From an uncultured Lachnospiraceae bacterium (GTDB taxonomy: Bacteria > Bacillota > Clostridia > Lachnospirales > Lachnospiraceae), in contig CANQRU010000027.1 of NCBI GenBank assembly GCA_947626395.1, positions 1 to 47,780 on the forward strand: a stretch of 47,780 nucleotides of DNA, in the 5' to 3' direction. Shown here one piece after another: positions 26,520 through 34,619 of this stretch. The first letter of the stretch is position 1. Each line of letters starts with the position of its first letter. The notes beneath the pieces were generated by a model, which saw only the letters and a program-made list of their open reading frames with translations, had not been told where the DNA came from and did not search any database. The position numbers were made by a program, and so were the translations under genes.

Positions 26520-27608
26520 TTAGAAATCCGAATTCTCCATGTATTTCATATACTTGACGACCATGAGGGCAATCTTGAAGGTGATGGCGTCCTCAAAGAC
26601 GCGCAGATCCAGTCCGGTACTCTTCTGCAGCTTGTCCAGACGGTAGACCAGCGTGTTGCGGTGGATATAGAGCTGTCTGGAAGTCTCGGACACATTCAGG
26701 CTGTTCTCGAAAAACTTATTGATCGTCGCCAGCGTCTCGTCGTCGAACTCATCCGGAGACTTGCCGTCGAAGATCTCCTTGATGAACATGCGGCACAGCG
26801 GAAGCGGAAGCTGATAGATCAGACGTCCGATCCCGAGCTTATTGTACGCGTTCACATTCTTATCGCTGTAGAAGATCTTGCCTACATCCAGAGCCATCTT
26901 GGCTTCCTTGTAGGAGCGGGAGACTTCCTTCAGATCGCCGACCACAGTACCGAAGGCCACATGAACCTTGGTCATGGCCTCCGTATTCAGCATATCCAGG
27001 ATCACATTGGCCGTGCGCTCCAGATCCTCATAGGTCTCGCCCTGCTTCACCTCGCGCACCACGATGATGTTCTTCTCATCCACCGCGGTGATGAAATCCT
27101 TCGTCTTGGTCGCGAACAGACTGCGGACCGTCTCAAGGGCGTTGGCGTCCTTCTCATTCTTGGTCTCAATGATATAGACCACACGCTTCACGTTCGTCTC
27201 GATATGAAGCTTCTTCGCCCGGTTATAGATATCCACCAGCAGAAGGTTGTCCAGCAGGAGATTCTTGATAAAGTTGTCCTTGTCAAAACGCTCCTTATAA
27301 GCCACCAGCAGGTTCTGCACCTGGAACGCGGCCAGCTTGCCCACCATATATACGTCTTCACTGCCGCCCTTGGCCAGCAGAATATATTCCAGCTGATGCT
27401 CATCGAATACCTTGAAGAACTGATAACCCTGAATCACCTGACTGTCGGCGGGTGATTCCGCGAACATGAGGATAGCCGCCTCGTCCTGCGCCGGATCCGG
27501 GAATGTGGTGGCCAGCGTCTTGCCCTCCGTATCACAGATACAGAGATCGATCCTGGTGATCGATTTCAATCCGTCAATCGTGGTTTGAAGTATCTGATTC
27601 GAAATCAT
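26520..27608 (-). CDS. CdaR/PucR-type helix-turn-helix regulator
   Basis: A 362-residue regulator of the sugar-diacid/purine (CdaR, PucR) class. The N-terminal ~110 residues look like a sensor domain (TTIDGLKSITRIDLCICDTE, then GYQFFKVFDEHQLEYIL). A central GGDEF-like CdaR region follows (~150-260), and the C-terminus has the PucR helix-turn-helix (FFENSLNVSETSRQLYIHRN, then TLVYRLDKLQKSTGLDLR). The start is ATG 27606-27608 behind GGAGAGAGG; an upstream in-frame ATG at 27641 lies inside the promoter. It precedes ftsE by 16 bases. Effector and targets cannot be inferred from the sequence. Confidence 0.88.
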   Translation of the reverse strand: MISNQILQTTIDGLKSITRIDLCICDTEGKTLATTFPDPAQDEAAILMFAESPADSQVIQGYQFFKVFDEHQLEYILLAKGGSEDVYMVGKLAAFQVQNLLVAYKERFDKDNFIKNLLLDNLLLVDIYNRAKKLHIETNVKRVVYIIETKNEKDANALETVRSLFATKTKDFITAVDEKNIIVVREVKQGETYEDLERTANVILDMLNTEAMTKVHVAFGTVVGDLKEVSRSYKEAKMALDVGKIFYSDKNVNAYNKLGIGRLIYQLPLPLCRMFIKEIFDGKSPDEFDDETLATINKFFENSLNVSETSRQLYIHRNTLVYRLDKLQKSTGLDLRVFEDAITFKIALMVVKYMKYMENSDF

Positions 27609-27646
27609 GGTATCCTCTCTCCTTTTCGTAAATTTACCCATATATT

Positions 27647-27675
27647 ATCTTAATGCAATCACGGGGAAAATGCAA
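27647..27675 (-). promoter_or_regulatory. Promoter of the CdaR/PucR-like gene
   Basis: Minus-strand TTGCAT (27670-27675), 17-base spacer, TAAGAT (27647-27652), about 40 bases before the ATG. Confidence 0.65.
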
Positions 27676-27804
27676 GAACTTTCCTGACCGTTCACACAAA
27701 AATCACAGTGAGCGGGGTCTCCGGGAAACTGTCCCAAATACCGCGCTGGTCTGCTGCAAGAGAACGCAGCCGGCGCACTTTCTGCGTACCAGGCGCATAT
27801 ATGC

Positions 27805-27834
27805 AAAAGGAGCGCCCCGCAAACGGGACGCTCC
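27805..27834 (-). terminator. Terminator of the UgpC/MsmK-like ATPase gene
   Basis: Stem GGAGCG...CGCTCC with an inner CCCG/CGGG pairing and a short A-rich loop at 27809-27834, followed on the minus strand by TTTT (27805-27808). It lies 22 bases after the stop codon. Confidence 0.85.
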
Positions 27835-27856
27835 CTGTCTCTCATAAGATTCGAAA

Positions 27857-28969
27857 CTAGTTGACAATCACCAGCTCGGTGTCCTTGTCGAAGATGTGAA
27901 GCTTGCTGGTATCCAGAGCAACCTTAACCTCATCGCCGACTCTGGCGGTGGTTCTCGGGTTCACGCTGGCCGTGAAGTTCGCATCCACAACATCGAAATA
28001 CAGGTTAACGATGGAACCAAGAAGCTCGTATACGCGAACGGTTGCCTTGATAACGCTGTCTGCGGACTTCTCCAGCCACATCTCATCGTCATGCAGATCC
28101 TCGGGACGGATGCCCAGGGTAACAGTCTTGCCGATGTAGCCCTTATCCTCAAGCACTTTGGCCTTCTCAGCCGGAACTACGATCTTGTGCTCGCCAAAGG
28201 TCAGAACGGTCTTGCCGCCTTCCTTGGAAGCAACAGCGTCAACCATATTCATCTGCGGAGCGCCGATGAATCCGGCCACGAACTTGTTGCCGGGCTTGTC
28301 GTACAGATTCTGCGGAGTATCAACCTGCTGGATAACGCCATCCTTCATAACAACGATCCTGGTACCAAGGGTCATAGCCTCGGTCTGGTCATGGGTTACG
28401 TAGATGATCGTCGCCTGCAGTCTCTGATGCAACTTGGAGATCTCGATACGCATCTGGCCTCTCAGCTTGGCATCCAGGTTGGACAGCGGCTCGTCCATAA
28501 GGAATACCTTCGGGCTACGAACGATTGCACGTCCCATGGCAACACGCTGTCTCTGACCACCGGAAAGAGCCTTCGGCTTACGGTCTAACAGATGCTCCAG
28601 GTCAAGGATCCTTGCCGCCTCATGAACCAGCTTGTCGATCTCGGTCTTCGGGGTCTTGCGCAGCTTCAGGCCGAATGCCATGTTGTCATACACGGACATA
28701 TGCGGATACAGAGCGTAGTTCTGGAAAACCATGGCGATGTCTCTGTCCTTCGGCTCTACGTCGTTGACCAGCTTGCCATCGATGTACAGCTCGCCGGAAG
28801 AAATATCTTCCAGACCAGCGATCATACGCAGGGTGGTGGACTTACCGCAACCAGAGGGACCTACGAAGATGATGAACTCTTTGTCGGCGATCTCAAGGTT
28901 GAAATCCTTTACCGCAACAAATCCGTTGGGGTACGCCTTAGTAATGTTCTTCAGTGACAGACTTGACAT
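27857..28969 (-). CDS. Sugar ABC transporter ATPase, UgpC/MsmK type
   Basis: A 370-residue ATPase that energises CUT1 carbohydrate importers, and in Firmicutes often several different ones. Walker A GPSGCGKST is at 37-45, the signature LSGGQ at 135-139, Walker B VFLMDEPLSNLD from 155 and the H-loop in YVTHDQTEAM. The C-terminal regulatory/OB (TOBE) domain occupies ~235-370. It stands alone as a monocistronic gene with its own promoter and terminator, which fits a shared subunit serving operons such as the permease pair at 21094-23001, which lacks an ATPase. The start has GAGGAGG upstream. Confidence 0.94.
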   Translation of the reverse strand: MSSLSLKNITKAYPNGFVAVKDFNLEIADKEFIIFVGPSGCGKSTTLRMIAGLEDISSGELYIDGKLVNDVEPKDRDIAMVFQNYALYPHMSVYDNMAFGLKLRKTPKTEIDKLVHEAARILDLEHLLDRKPKALSGGQRQRVAMGRAIVRSPKVFLMDEPLSNLDAKLRGQMRIEISKLHQRLQATIIYVTHDQTEAMTLGTRIVVMKDGVIQQVDTPQNLYDKPGNKFVAGFIGAPQMNMVDAVASKEGGKTVLTFGEHKIVVPAEKAKVLEDKGYIGKTVTLGIRPEDLHDDEMWLEKSADSVIKATVRVYELLGSIVNLYFDVVDANFTASVNPRTTARVGDEVKVALDTSKLHIFDKDTELVIVN

Positions 28970-29045
28970 AGCAAATATCCTCCTCTTATGAGTAAATTGA
29001 TATGATCGGGACGCGACACATCTGTCCCTAAATATAACTTCTGCA

Positions 29046-29051
29046 ATTATA
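29046..29051 (-). promoter_or_regulatory. Possible -10 of the UgpC/MsmK-like gene
   Basis: Minus-strand TATAAT about 77 bases before the ATG. I find no good -35 at 16-18 bases, so the assignment is weak. Confidence 0.45.
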
Positions 29052-29165
29052 ATACACGAAACCTGATTTTTTTACCATATTGCAAATTACCAAAAAATTT
29101 TTTTCTAATTTGTCTAATCTGCATATTCCTGTAACAATTTCACCAATGTACCGAAATGACACACG

Positions 29166-29186
29166 AAAAGACCGGCTTATTCGGTC
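29166..29186 (-). terminator. Terminator overlapping the end of the YitT-like gene
   Basis: GACCG / CGGTC with a seven-base loop at 29170-29186 and TTTT on the minus strand directly after it. The stem begins within the stop codon region of the YitT-like gene and ends the thioesterase-cvfB-yitT gene set. Confidence 0.6.
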
Positions 29187-30027
29187 AATATTCTATAAAG
29201 CCTTCCCCAAGGACTTCCCGGACGTCGCTCATTATGACAAACGCCTTCGGATCCATCTCCCAGACCAGCTCCCGGATCCGCACGATCTCCTTGCGGGAAA
29301 CCACGCAGAACAGCATCTTCCGCTCGCGCCCGGAATACATGCCGACGGCCGGGACCGCCGTAACGCCGCGGTCAAGCCGGTAAAGGATCGCCTGGGCGAT
29401 CTCGTCGCTTCTGTCGGAAATGATCAGGGCCTGCTTGGAGAATTTCATGCCCTCCAGGATCCCGTCGGAGACCTTGGACACCATGAAAATGGCGATGCAG
29501 GCGTAAAGCGCGCTGGTGATCCCGAACACCCCCGCGCCGGCCAGTACGATCAGACCGTCCAGCACCTGCATGATCTGCGCGATCGAATAGTGCTTAAGCT
29601 TCCTGCGCATCAGCGCCGCCAGCATGTCCGTCCCGCCGGTGGTGGCCTGCATCAGAAATACAAGACCGGTTCCTGCGCCGGACACGATGCCGCCGAAAAG
29701 CGCCGCCAGGAGAAGATCGTCCACGACCACATGAACCTCCGGGATCACATACAGCGACAGCGAAAGAGCCGCCGTAGCCACCGCCGTCCGCTTGATGAAG
29801 GTAAAGCCCTGCAGACGCCACGAGATCAGAAACAGCGGGATGTTCAGCACTGTATTCGTGAGCCACAGCGGAATATCCGTGTAATTCTTCACGATGATCG
29901 CGATGCCGGTAACGCCGCCGGTGACCAGTCCCACCGGATCGTACATATTCTTGATGGCAAAGCCCATGATAAACGCTCCGACCACGATCAGCGCGTAATC
30001 GACATAAACCGGTCTGTTTTTGAACAT
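29185..30027 (-). CDS. YitT family membrane protein (DUF161 + DUF2179)
   Basis: A 280-residue integral membrane protein of the YitT group. Five to six helices occupy residues ~10-185, with the family motifs NMYDPVGLVTGGVTGIAIIV and MQATTGGTDMLAALM. A soluble C-terminal DUF2179 domain (~210-280) includes RGVTAVPAVGMYSGRERKML. Function is not established. The glycine-rich TGG motifs are conserved across the family, and a transport role is often presumed. It starts three bases after the end of the CvfB-like gene and belongs to the thioesterase-cvfB-yitT run. Confidence 0.9.
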   Translation of the reverse strand: MFKNRPVYVDYALIVVGAFIMGFAIKNMYDPVGLVTGGVTGIAIIVKNYTDIPLWLTNTVLNIPLFLISWRLQGFTFIKRTAVATAALSLSLYVIPEVHVVVDDLLLAALFGGIVSGAGTGLVFLMQATTGGTDMLAALMRRKLKHYSIAQIMQVLDGLIVLAGAGVFGITSALYACIAIFMVSKVSDGILEGMKFSKQALIISDRSDEIAQAILYRLDRGVTAVPAVGMYSGRERKMLFCVVSRKEIVRIRELVWEMDPKAFVIMSDVREVLGEGFIEY

Positions 30028-30030
30028 GGG

Positions 30031-30864
30031 CTACACCTTTTCGATGGAATTCTCCGTGATCCGGATCCTGCCTTCCTTCAGCAGATGTCCCACGGCGCGC
30101 TTAAAAGCGTTCTTGCTTAAATGGAACTCTTCCTTAATTATCTCCGGCGACGCCTTATCGGTGAACGGCAGGTTCCCGCCGCGGGCCTCGATGGCCTCCC
30201 AGACCAGCTGCGCGTCGGCGTCCATCTGAATATAGGACTTCTCCCTGGGGCTCAGATCCAGCTTCCCGTCCGGCCGCACCTTCAGGACCCTCGCTTCCAC
30301 CACATCGCCCGGGCGGACGCTCCCGTACAGTTCCTTCTCCGGGATCATGCCGTAATATTTATTATCCACGGCCACGAACGCGCCCAGGCGCTCATTGATC
30401 TCATAGACGGTTCCCGTCACCCGGTCGTCCTTATGATAAGGAGAATCGCCGCTCATATAGCGGTACACATTCATCGTGGCCGCCAGACGGCCCGACTTGT
30501 CCCGGTAGACGGCGACCAGACACTGCTCTCCCGCCTGTACCGGGTGGTTCTGCTCCTTGAACGGAAGCAGAAGATCCTTCTCAAGGCCCATGTCCAGAAA
30601 CGCGCCGATCTTCCCGACTTCCTTGACCGTAAGAACGCCGACCTCGCCCACGGTAAGCAGCGGCGTCCGCGTGGTGGCGATCAGACGGTCCGAAGAATCC
30701 CTGTAAATAAACACATTCAGCCGGTCGCCGACCGCGGTTCCCTCCGGCACCTGTTTCCTGGGCAGGAGCACCGCCGCCTCATCGCCCTCGGCCTCGCTTA
30801 AGAAGACGCCGAAGTTCTTCTCCCGCACTACCACCAGTTCCTGCATCTTTCCTAACTCGATCAT
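30031..30864 (-). CDS. S1-domain RNA-binding protein, CvfB-like
   Basis: A 277-residue protein of the CvfB/YitL family: several S1-like beta-barrel repeats (GVFLSEAEGDEAAVLLPRKQ, GAFLDMGLEKDLLLPFKEQN, GAFVAVDNKYYGMIPEKELY) and a C-terminal winged helix (LSKNAFKRAVGHLLKEGRIR). In Staphylococcus, CvfB binds RNA and affects virulence gene expression; a general RNA-related regulatory role is likely. The ATG at 30862-30864 has GGAGG four bases upstream and overlaps the thioesterase stop as ATGA, so the two are coupled. Confidence 0.92.
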   Translation of the reverse strand: MIELGKMQELVVVREKNFGVFLSEAEGDEAAVLLPRKQVPEGTAVGDRLNVFIYRDSSDRLIATTRTPLLTVGEVGVLTVKEVGKIGAFLDMGLEKDLLLPFKEQNHPVQAGEQCLVAVYRDKSGRLAATMNVYRYMSGDSPYHKDDRVTGTVYEINERLGAFVAVDNKYYGMIPEKELYGSVRPGDVVEARVLKVRPDGKLDLSPREKSYIQMDADAQLVWEAIEARGGNLPFTDKASPEIIKEEFHLSKNAFKRAVGHLLKEGRIRITENSIEKV

Positions 30865-31610
30865 AATACCTCCGGCGGCTGTGAAAGCCGTCCCTGTCTC
30901 TCCCGCACCCAGACAATGGCGTGCGGACTCCCCGCGCTGTCGCACAGCGCGATCACATATCCTTCCGGAATGCGACTGATCCTGGGAATCATCACATCTC
31001 CCAGATAAGCCGCCTTCTTATATTCAACCCGCAGTTCGGCGATCCGGATACCTTCGGGAAGATACTCCTGAGCGATCTGCACATACTGGGCGTTGTTAAC
31101 ATGGTGATTCGTATCAATATGATGCCTCGCCACCGTGACGGGGCTGCCTTCCTCGTATTCCGCCGGAAACGCGATGCGCCGCGGGGCGTAGTCCATCGGA
31201 ATGCGCTCCTCCAGCGGCCCGTAACCGCGAATCTGATCCTCCCCGGCGCGAACCGGGCGCTTCGCCGCGGTATCGAACATGAACCAGATGGAATTGGCGC
31301 GGACCATATATTCTCCGGCCATATCGCGGATATAAAAGTTGCGGTAGCCGTACATACCGTTGAACTCATAGGGCCAGGTTCCGATCCGGATCTCATCTCC
31401 CAGCTTCGGATACCGGTCGATAATGATCTGCCAGGAGGACAGCCACCAGGCCTGATGACGGCCGCTCAGATAATCCAGTCCCAGCCCTACGGCCTCTGAC
31501 TGAAACGTCGAGCAGTCCTGCAGATAATTTATAATACCCGTAAGGGACATCCCGCCTTCCCCGTCCGGATCAATCTCGCTGTACCGGACGCGGCTTTGAA
31601 ATTCGTACAT
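30861..31610 (-). CDS. Acyl-ACP thioesterase
   Basis: A 249-residue double hot-dog thioesterase (FatA/FatB-like bacterial family) that releases fatty acids from acyl carrier protein. The N-terminal hot dog begins with SRVRYSEIDPDGEGGMSLTG, and the active-site region of the second fold holds HHIDTNHHVNNAQYVQ, which contains the conserved N-x-H-V-N-N element. The ATG at 31608-31610 is behind AGGAAG; an in-frame GTG nine bases earlier is less well placed. It is the first gene of a set with cvfB and yitT. I see no clear promoter in the short gap after the tRNA terminator. Confidence 0.93.
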   Translation of the reverse strand: MYEFQSRVRYSEIDPDGEGGMSLTGIINYLQDCSTFQSEAVGLGLDYLSGRHQAWWLSSWQIIIDRYPKLGDEIRIGTWPYEFNGMYGYRNFYIRDMAGEYMVRANSIWFMFDTAAKRPVRAGEDQIRGYGPLEERIPMDYAPRRIAFPAEYEEGSPVTVARHHIDTNHHVNNAQYVQIAQEYLPEGIRIAELRVEYKKAAYLGDVMIPRISRIPEGYVIALCDSAGSPHAIVWVRERQGRLSQPPEVL

Positions 31611-31688
31611 AAAGGTCACTTCCTGCTAAAAATGTGATCGGCGCGCCGCCGCGCCATAAGCCGGCGGCCCTATCCGCGCGTCTCCGCG

Positions 31689-31721
31689 AAAAAGAAAAAT
31701 CCGGAAGCTGGGGCTTCCGGA
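31689..31721 (-). terminator. Terminator of tRNA-Gln
   Basis: TCCGGAAGC / GCTTCCGGA stem at 31700-31721 with a short loop. On the minus strand it is followed by TTTTTCTTTTT. It lies 12 bases after the tRNA 3' end. Confidence 0.9.
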
Positions 31722-31732
31722 CTTACTTTAGC

Positions 31733-31804
31733 TGGGCTACAAGGATTCGAACCTTGAAAATGACGGAGTCAGAGTCCGTTGCCTTACCATTTGGCGATAG
31801 CCCA
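31733..31804 (-). tRNA. tRNA-Gln (anticodon CUG)
   Basis: A 72-base cloverleaf on the minus strand. Acceptor TGGGCTA pairs with TAGCCCA, the anticodon stem is ACGGA/TCCGT around the loop CTCTGAC (anticodon CTG, reading CAG), and the T arm is CAAGG-TTCGAAT-CCTTG. The 3' CCA is not encoded. It has its own promoter and terminator. Confidence 0.96.
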
Positions 31805-31842
31805 TTAAACTGCTGTCGATGTCTCTCACAGCGACGAAATGT

Positions 31843-31871
31843 ATTATACATCAAGAACTACGGTGCGTCAA
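31843..31871 (-). promoter_or_regulatory. tRNA-Gln promoter
   Basis: Minus-strand TTGACG (31866-31871), 17-base spacer and TATAAT (31843-31848): a near-consensus promoter, about 30 bases before the mature tRNA 5' end. Confidence 0.9.
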
Positions 31872-31896
31872 GTGGTTTTTTGAAAAATATCGGCTC

Positions 31897-32649
31897 TCAG
31901 GATATCAGTTCCCGGCGAAGCTTCCTGACAGCCCGGTGATAGCGGGACAGCACCGTGGCCAGAGGAAGATCGAGGGCGGCGGCGATCTCCCGGTGCTTCA
32001 TAGATGCGATCACATGAAGGTAGATCAGCCGTCTCTCCTGATCCGTCAGGCAGGCCAGGGCCTGCGCAAGCGAATCCCGCGCCGCGGACCGTTCTCCGGT
32101 CAGATCCTCGGAATACGGCTGCCAGGACGGATCCTCCGTATCCAGGCTCTCCAGACTGACAGACGGGTGGAGCGACCGGCGGCGCAGGAGCGCGTAGCAA
32201 CGGTTGCGGACGATCGTAAAGATCCACGCCAGCGGCTTGCCGGAGGAAACATAGGAATCACACTGGGTCCAAACCGTCAGGAACGTATCCTGCATGGCTT
32301 CCTCCGCGTCCTGGGGATTCTGCAGGATCGAGAGGGCGTAGGCGTAAACCGCGCGTGCCGCGGTCTCATAAAGGCTCTTAAACGCTTCGGTATCTCCCTG
32401 CTGCATACGCTGCAGGAAGCCGTCGCAGGCCAGCTGGTCGGCGGCGGAAACCGGTTTTTCGACAGCCGTCTGGCCGCCGGCAGTAAGAAGCCGCTTCTCA
32501 CCAGCCTTCCGCTCACCGGCAGCAAGACGCCTCTTCTCGTCGGCCGCCGTCTCCGGCTCCTCCCCCGCCGGCTGCAGGGCGTCCCCGCGGCCGCCGTCAT
32601 TTTCAGGAACCGCTTCTTCCTGCGGATCCTGCGCAGGCATTCTGTACAT
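31897..32649 (-). CDS. ECF-type RNA polymerase sigma factor with long N-terminal extension
   Basis: A 250-residue sigma-70 family protein. Region 2 lies at ~75-145 (FKSLYETAARAVYAYALSIL, then DAEEAMQDTFLTVWTQCDSY). Region 4 is at the C-terminus (LTDQERRLIYLHVIASMKHR, then EIAAALDLPLATVLSRYHRA). The first ~70 residues are charged, low complexity and without similarity I can recognise, which is long for an ECF factor. GGAGG lies six bases before the ATG, so the extension is likely translated. No anti-sigma gene is adjacent. The gene begins 17 bases after the stop of the cation transporter gene, with a hairpin covering the junction. Confidence 0.9.
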   Translation of the reverse strand: MYRMPAQDPQEEAVPENDGGRGDALQPAGEEPETAADEKRRLAAGERKAGEKRLLTAGGQTAVEKPVSAADQLACDGFLQRMQQGDTEAFKSLYETAARAVYAYALSILQNPQDAEEAMQDTFLTVWTQCDSYVSSGKPLAWIFTIVRNRCYALLRRRSLHPSVSLESLDTEDPSWQPYSEDLTGERSAARDSLAQALACLTDQERRLIYLHVIASMKHREIAAALDLPLATVLSRYHRAVRKLRRELIS

Positions 32650-32683
32650 AAAAAACCTCCGGAACCTTAGTCAGGCTCCGGAG
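32650..32683 (-). promoter_or_regulatory. Hairpin overlapping transporter stop and sigma-factor ribosome binding site
   Basis: CTCCGGA (32658-32664) pairs with TCCGGAG (32677-32683). On the minus strand the 3' arm contains the GGAGG ribosome binding site of the sigma gene and is followed by TTTTTT, so it resembles a terminator placed on the start of the next gene. The loop carries the transporter stop codon. It could couple sigma translation to translation of the transporter. Confidence 0.6.
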
Positions 32684-33857
32684 ATTCTGCACAGTAAGTA
32701 TTCTCAACCGTCATAACGCAATAACATCTGGGATCGGCGCCGTGCACCTGATCCGAAACCTTTGATCTTATTGTGTCCCGCATCTTGTCATTATAATCAC
32801 GCGGAACCACCAAATCAAAGATCAGGTTAATGCGCTCCGTTCCGTCCACGACCCGGAAATCATGAAAGCTTAAACGGGCGTCCAGCCCCGCCAGCACTTC
32901 GCTTAACAGCTCCCGGTACCGGATCGTACGCTCATCGTGGGTCTCCACCGGGTCCATGTGGATCACGAGGAAGATTCCCAGGCTGTGCGCGCAGTCGCGC
33001 TCGATACGGTCGATAAGCTCATGGCTCTCCCGGATATCCACCTCGCTGGCCACCTCCGCATGGATCGTAGCCATACTGTGGGTCGGCCCGTAATTATGGA
33101 CGATCAGGTCATGGGTGCCGATGATGCCGTCGTAGCCCTCGACAAATTCCGATATCTTACGGTAGACCCCGGCGTCGATGGGTTCGCCGATCAGCGGTGC
33201 CAGCGTATCGCGCGCAATTCCGAGTCCCGCCAGCATGACCGCTATGGAGACCAGAAGTCCGATAAACCCGTCAATATTTACGCCCCAGATCCCGAAGACC
33301 AGGATGGAAATGATCGTGGCAGAGGTCGCCGCCACATCTCCCATCGCGTCCGCGGCCGTGGCCGTCATGACCGAAGATCGGATGCGCCTACCCAGGGTGC
33401 GGTTAAACACGGCAAGCCAGCATTTGACCAGAACCGACAGCGCCAGGATCAGGACGGCAAGCCAGCTGAAAGCAAGCTCTTCCGGATGGCGGATCTTGCC
33501 GACGGAAGACTTAAACAGTTCCAGTCCTACCTGGATCACGAAAATAGACACTACAAACGCTGCAATATACTCAATGCGCCCATGCCCGAAAGGATGGTCC
33601 GCGTCCGCCGGTTTCTCCGCCATCCGGACGCCCACGAAACCAACGATAGAACCGGCCGCGTCAGACAGATTGTTGAACGCGTCCGCCATGACCGAGATAC
33701 TCCCTGCCAGAAGCCCGATCGCAAGCTTTACGGCAAACAGAACGAGATTGCAGCAGATCCCCACTATGCTCGCCAGCACGCCGTAAGCGGTACGGACGCC
33801 CGCGTCTTCCGTCTGCTCATGGTTCTTCACAAATCTTCTTACCAGAAAATCCGTCAT
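32667..33857 (-). CDS. Cation diffusion facilitator family transporter
   Basis: A 396-residue CDF efflux protein with about six transmembrane helices (residues ~25-215) and a C-terminal cytoplasmic domain that probably doubles the usual ferredoxin-like fold (residues ~215-396). The TM2 metal site reads ADAFNNLSDAAGS (N and D ligands), and TM5 has AADAMGD with a D-x3-D pair. The substitution of His by Asn/Asp favours Mn2+, Fe2+ or Mg2+ over Zn2+ by comparison with known CDF groups, though this is an inference. The DHPFGHGRIEY motif after TM2 is conserved. AGGGGGG precedes the ATG. Confidence 0.93.
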   Translation of the reverse strand: MTDFLVRRFVKNHEQTEDAGVRTAYGVLASIVGICCNLVLFAVKLAIGLLAGSISVMADAFNNLSDAAGSIVGFVGVRMAEKPADADHPFGHGRIEYIAAFVVSIFVIQVGLELFKSSVGKIRHPEELAFSWLAVLILALSVLVKCWLAVFNRTLGRRIRSSVMTATAADAMGDVAATSATIISILVFGIWGVNIDGFIGLLVSIAVMLAGLGIARDTLAPLIGEPIDAGVYRKISEFVEGYDGIIGTHDLIVHNYGPTHSMATIHAEVASEVDIRESHELIDRIERDCAHSLGIFLVIHMDPVETHDERTIRYRELLSEVLAGLDARLSFHDFRVVDGTERINLIFDLVVPRDYNDKMRDTIRSKVSDQVHGADPRCYCVMTVENTYCAESPEPD

Positions 33858-33916
33858 GTATCGATCCCCCCTTACCGGATCACACCCTCACGTCTCTTTC
33901 TCCGTCAGGGCTGACC

Positions 33917-34426
33917 TTATGCCTCATCCCTTCGCCCGTCTCCGCCCGCTCCGCCGCGAAGCCGCAGCCTGCGGATCAGCGCCGCCACGATCACCATAAA
34001 AAGTGTTCCGAAGCAGACCCCCGCCACATCCAGCCACACGTCGTCCACCTGGGCAGAACGGCCCTCCGTGAACAGCTGCATCGTCTCATCCAAGAACGGC
34101 AGAAACAGGCTTAAGAACGCTTCCGAAGCCACCCGCAGGGACATCGTCAGCCGCCAGCTGCGAAGGCAGTTCCAGAGCAGCAGGCCCAGAAGCGCGAATT
34201 CCGCGAAATGCGCCGTCTTTCTCACGATATGATCCGTAAGCCAGGAACTGTCAAGTCCCGCCCGGTTAAGAGCGGTCTGAAGCATCAAAAGCACAGACCC
34301 GCTCTGCTGCGCCGACACCACCGCCGGTGTCAGAGAATTATGATAAATAAAGCCAAGATACAGAAGAACGACCGCCGTCCATATGTATCTTTCGTTTTTC
34401 CTGCAAAAGCCGCTGACCCGCTCCAT
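33917..34426 (-). CDS. VanZ-like membrane protein
   Basis: A 169-residue VanZ family protein. Features are an N-terminal helix (YIWTAVVLLYLGFIYHNSLT), the conserved DHIVRKTAHFAEFALLGLLL, the ETMQLFTEGRSAQVDDVWLD signature and a final helix. VanZ gives low-level teicoplanin resistance in enterococci; most homologues are of unknown role and are not resistance genes. I choose the ATG at 34424-34426 because GGAG lies seven bases upstream. Longer in-frame options reach 34510 but begin with TTG or lack a ribosome binding site. Confidence 0.88.
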   Translation of the reverse strand: MERVSGFCRKNERYIWTAVVLLYLGFIYHNSLTPAVVSAQQSGSVLLMLQTALNRAGLDSSWLTDHIVRKTAHFAEFALLGLLLWNCLRSWRLTMSLRVASEAFLSLFLPFLDETMQLFTEGRSAQVDDVWLDVAGVCFGTLFMVIVAALIRRLRLRGGAGGDGRRDEA

Positions 34427-34534
34427 GCTCACTCTCCGGTCCATGCAGGAACCGCGCTGTTGGCGCGTTCCCCGCATACTCTCATAACGAAATTCCGCCG
34501 TGGCCGGCAATGACCGCGGCGGTTATATTTTCAC

Positions 34535-34563
34535 ATTATAGTACAAAAATGAAGCGGATACAA
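34535..34563 (-). promoter_or_regulatory. Promoter of the VanZ-like gene
   Basis: Minus-strand TTGTAT (34558-34563), 17-base spacer, TATAAT (34535-34540). Confidence 0.75.
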
Positions 34564-34619
34564 GACCAATCGTTTCGGAATCTGCCAAAGCATATCCGCA
34601 GCCGGCTGCTTTCCGCGTC

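Noticed and set aside
33917-34426. VanZ-like gene as glycopeptide resistance
   Set aside because: No vanHAX or regulator genes are nearby. VanZ-like proteins are common in genomes without resistance.
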